A DNA stretch of 8,340 nucleotides from Hylemonella sp. UBA6679 (GTDB lineage: Bacteria; Pseudomonadota; Gammaproteobacteria; Burkholderiales; Burkholderiaceae_C). Below the pieces are notes generated by a model. The model saw only the letters and a list, made by a program, of their open reading frames with translations, had not been told where the DNA came from and did no database searches. The stretch covers positions 1 to 8,340 of the forward strand of contig DKJZ01000113.1 in the NCBI GenBank assembly GCA_002454975.1, in the 5' to 3' direction. The translations under genes were made by a program, and so were the position numbers. Below, piece after piece: positions 6,409 to 8,340 of the stretch (within the stretch, counting starts at the first letter, position 1; every line of letters begins with the position of its first letter).

Positions 6409-7831
6409 ACAACGCACCCGGGGGCGTTTGCCCGGGGCGCGCCTCGTCCACACTCACAGTGGCGTGGTGCTGGTGCGCGATTTCTTGAACAATCGACAAG
6501 CCCAGGCCTGAGCCATCGGCCTCAACGCCCAGCGAGCGGTAAAAGGGCTGAAACACCAACTCGCGCTCGCTCACCGGAATGCCTGGCCCGTTGTCTTCGA
6601 CCTGCAGCACCGCCACTTGCCCAAAGGGGTCGGGCACCACGCGCACCGTGATCACCCCTGGTTTGGCGGGGCTCGAGGGGGTGTAGTTGATGGCGTTGTC
6701 CACCAGGTTGCGGATCATCTCTTTGATGAGCGTGGGGTTGCCCGTCAGGCTCACATGGGGGCTGTCGGGTTGGGCGCCTTCGAGGCCCAGGTCGATGTGT
6801 TTGTCCATGGCGCGTGGCACCGCGTCGCGCACCACCTCCATGGTCAGGCGCGCCAGGTCGCAGGGCTGCTGAATCTGGCTGCTGCCCCCTTCGGCACGCG
6901 CCAAGGCCAAGAGCTGGTTGACGGTGTGCGTGGCGCGGATGCTGGAGCGCCCAATCTGGCGCAGCGACTGTTTGAGCTCTTCGGTGTTGCTGCCTTCGCG
7001 CTGGGCCAGGTCGGCTTGCATGCGCAGGCCCGCCAGCGGTGTTTTGAGTTGGTGGGCCGCATCCGCCAAAAACCGTTTTTGGGTTGCAATCGAGTCGGTC
7101 AGGCGCGAGAGCAAGTCGTTGACCGAGGCCACCAGCGGCGAGACCTCCACGGGCACAGTTTCGGTGTCGAGCGGGCTCAGGTCGTCGGGTTTGCGCGCGC
7201 GGATGCGCTCTTCCAAGCGGTGCAGCGGTTTGATGGCCTGCACCAGCGCGAGCCACACCAGCAGCACGGCCATGGGCAAGATGACGAACTGCGGCAGCAT
7301 CACGCCCTTGATGATCTCGGCGGCCAAGCGTGAGCGTTTGTCGAGCGTTTCGCCCACCTGCACCAGCGCGGTGGGCGCCTCGCCGCTGCTGTTGAGGGGC
7401 AGGTTGAGCGGCACCCACATGTAGGCCACCTTGATCTCGGCGCCATGAAACTCATCGCCACGCAGCGCCACCTGCCCTTGGGCCGGCTTGACCAGGTCCT
7501 CAGGCGGCGAGGGGAAATCGCGCTCGCCGCTCAAGTACTCGCCGTTGCTGCCCAGCACTTGGTAGTACACCGTGTCGGCGTCATCGGCGCGCAGCAGCTC
7601 GCGCGCGGGCAGCGGCAGGTTGATGAGCACGCGTTGGTTAGAGACCGTCACCAGCTGCGCGAGCGCATTGACGTTGTACTCCAGCGCCCGGTCAAAAGGC
7701 TTGCCCGCGATGTTTTGCGCCACTAGCCAGGTCAGCACCAAACTCACCGGCCACAGCAAAAGCAACGGCGTGAGCATCCAATCCAAAATCTCGCCAAACA
7801 GCGAGCGCTGCTCACGTTGAAAAAGTTTCAC
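6368..7831 (-). CDS. TctE-like sensor histidine kinase
   Basis: A 487-residue inner-membrane sensor kinase. The N-terminus, with LDWMLTPLLLLWPVSLVLTWLV as first membrane helix (about 17-38), a periplasmic part (about 39-176) and a second helix (about 177-200), matches the two-component-sensor N-terminal domain of the TctE type. A HAMP-like linker follows. The phosphoacceptor is His260 in LADAAHQLKTPLAGLRMQ. The ATP-binding domain shows the N box (NLVDNAINYTP, 375-385), DNGPGIP (413-419), the F box (FQPFYRS) and GSGLGLSI (440-447), so it looks catalytically intact. TctE proteins sense tricarboxylates, but this ligand cannot be read from sequence. The start is a GTG; an in-frame stop lies five codons upstream, so little else is possible. 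No clear ribosome-binding site is visible and the leader consists of repeat-derived sequence. It is transcribed after the response regulator gene and converges on the SPOR-like gene. Confidence 0.93.
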   Translation of the reverse strand: MKLFQREQRSLFGEILDWMLTPLLLLWPVSLVLTWLVAQNIAGKPFDRALEYNVNALAQLVTVSNQRVLINLPLPARELLRADDADTVYYQVLGSNGEYLSGERDFPSPPEDLVKPAQGQVALRGDEFHGAEIKVAYMWVPLNLPLNSSGEAPTALVQVGETLDKRSRLAAEIIKGVMLPQFVILPMAVLLVWLALVQAIKPLHRLEERIRARKPDDLSPLDTETVPVEVSPLVASVNDLLSRLTDSIATQKRFLADAAHQLKTPLAGLRMQADLAQREGSNTEELKQSLRQIGRSSIRATHTVNQLLALARAEGGSSQIQQPCDLARLTMEVVRDAVPRAMDKHIDLGLEGAQPDSPHVSLTGNPTLIKEMIRNLVDNAINYTPSSPAKPGVITVRVVPDPFGQVAVLQVEDNGPGIPVSERELVFQPFYRSLGVEADGSGLGLSIVQEIAHQHHATVSVDEARPGQTPPGALFTVRFQVQRKPAT

Positions 7832-7865
7832 AGCGCAGACACGTCAGTGGCAAGCGTCGGGGCCA
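7831..7865 (+). repeat. Degenerate half copy of the dispersed repeat (copy C), abutting the kinase start
   Basis: These 35 bases match 2395-2429, the right half of copy A, at 29 positions without gaps, in the same orientation. It is separated from full copy B by only seven bases, so the two form a tandem. The last base coincides with the first base of the kinase GTG start codon on the opposite strand. More diverged than copies A and B, it is likely an older insertion. Confidence 0.65.
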
Positions 7866-7872
7866 TCGCACC

Positions 7873-7952
7873 CAGCGCCGGGCCGCCCCAAGCGGGGTGT
7901 GCGGCCCCCTTGGGGGGCAGAGAGGACACGGCAGTGCCGAACGTGGGGGCCA
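7873..7952 (+). repeat. Dispersed palindromic repeat, copy B (regulator-kinase spacer)
   Basis: Eighty bases matching copy A in topB: 21 of 21 at the left end and 45 of 49 at the right, with a differing centre (10 bases against 8). It contains GCCCCC-TTG-GGGGGC (7904-7918). An alternative, larger imperfect hairpin pairs CCCCAAG (7886-7892) with CTTGGGG (7910-7916). It begins three bases after the response-regulator stop codon and has the same orientation relative to transcription as the copy in topB. No T-run follows the hairpin on either strand, so an intrinsic terminator is not supported. Confidence 0.85.
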
Positions 7953-7955
7953 TGT

Positions 7956-8340
7956 TCAATTTGGGATTTTTTCGAGGCAATAGCCCAGCCCGCGCACGGT
8001 GGCGATGCGGATGGGGCCTTTCTCGATTTTTTTGCGAAGCCGGTGGATGTACACCTCAATGGCGTTGTTGCTCACCTCTTCGCCCCACTCGCACAAGCGC
8101 TCAACCAATTGGTCTTTGCTCACCAGGCGGCCCGAGCGTTGCAACAGCACCTCGAGCAGGCCCAGCTCGCGCGCCGACAACTCCACCATCTTGCCGTCGA
8201 TGGTGGCCACGCGCCCGGCCTGGTCGTACATGAGTGGGCCGTGGCGGATGTTGCTGCTCACCCCGCCCATGCCGCGGCGCACCAAGGCGCGCACACGCGC
8301 TTCAAGTTCTTGCAGGCTAAAGGGCTTGGCCATGTAGTCG
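7956..8340 (-). CDS. OmpR-family response regulator (partial, N-terminus beyond window)
   Basis: The C-terminal 127 or so residues of a two-component transcription regulator. The visible part opens with DYMAKPFSLQELEARVRALVRR, the end of the receiver domain, including the conserved Lys-Pro pair. The phosphoacceptor aspartate lies outside the window. The rest is a winged-helix DNA-binding domain: VELSARELGLLEVLLQRSGR, then the recognition region SNNAIEVYIHRLRKKIE and the wing IRIATVRGLGYCLEKIPN at the C-terminus. Although an ATG occurs at 8333, the reading frame continues to the window edge and the similarity demands more sequence upstream. The gene precedes the histidine kinase on the same strand, its expected partner. 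The TctD/QseB-like group is the closest I recognise; targets are unknown. Confidence 0.93.
   Translation of the reverse strand, partial: DYMAKPFSLQELEARVRALVRRGMGGVSSNIRHGPLMYDQAGRVATIDGKMVELSARELGLLEVLLQRSGRLVSKDQLVERLCEWGEEVSNNAIEVYIHRLRKKIEKGPIRIATVRGLGYCLEKIPN

Noticed and set aside
7904..7918. GC-rich hairpin after the response regulator as an intrinsic terminator
   Set aside because: No run of T follows on either strand, and the same hairpin occurs inside the topB coding sequence as part of the repeat.
7817..8233. Plus-strand open frame running across the regulator-kinase spacer
   Set aside because: It is antisense to the regulator and kinase genes and partly made of repeat sequence; it has no recognisable product.

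Overview
The window reads as a chromosomal stretch of a high-GC betaproteobacterium. The families and their arrangement suggest Burkholderiales, most likely Comamonadaceae (relatives of Limnohabitans, Rhodoferax or Acidovorax). This placement is inference from family resemblance; there is no rRNA or other marker to confirm it. The window is densely coded, with seven protein genes and two of them cut by the window edges. I see no tRNA, rRNA, CRISPR array, transposase or phage gene.

The left part (1-3765) is a minus-strand operon, read right to left: topB (DNA topoisomerase III with a C-terminal SWIB domain), slyD (FKBP-type prolyl isomerase with a short His-rich tail) and the start of a small ChrR-type cupin gene. 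The topB stop and slyD start overlap as ATGA, and the cupin start lies a few bases beyond or just inside the slyD end. A 95-bp divergent spacer (3766-3860) separates topB from a plus-strand group. It contains long alternating purine-pyrimidine tracts (Z-DNA-prone) and a plausible promoter. The plus-strand group (3861-6408) is a SET-domain lysine methyltransferase with a Lys-rich repetitive tail, birA (biotin-protein ligase without the DNA-binding domain), and a membrane-anchored SPOR-like protein.

The right part (6368-8340) is a minus-strand two-component system: an OmpR-family response regulator (N-terminus outside the window) followed by a TctE-like sensor histidine kinase. The kinase gene converges on the SPOR gene and their 3' ends overlap by 41 bp.

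The most unusual feature is a short dispersed GC-rich palindromic repeat of about 80 bp. One copy (2352-2429) lies inside topB, stays in frame and adds about 30 residues to the protein. A second full copy (7873-7952) plus a degenerate half copy (7831-7865) make up nearly all of the spacer between the regulator and kinase genes, right up to the kinase start codon. A second theme is chromatin-like: topoisomerase III fused through an Ala/Lys-rich, histone-H1-like linker to a SWIB domain, divergent from a SET methyltransferase whose own tail is also Lys-rich.
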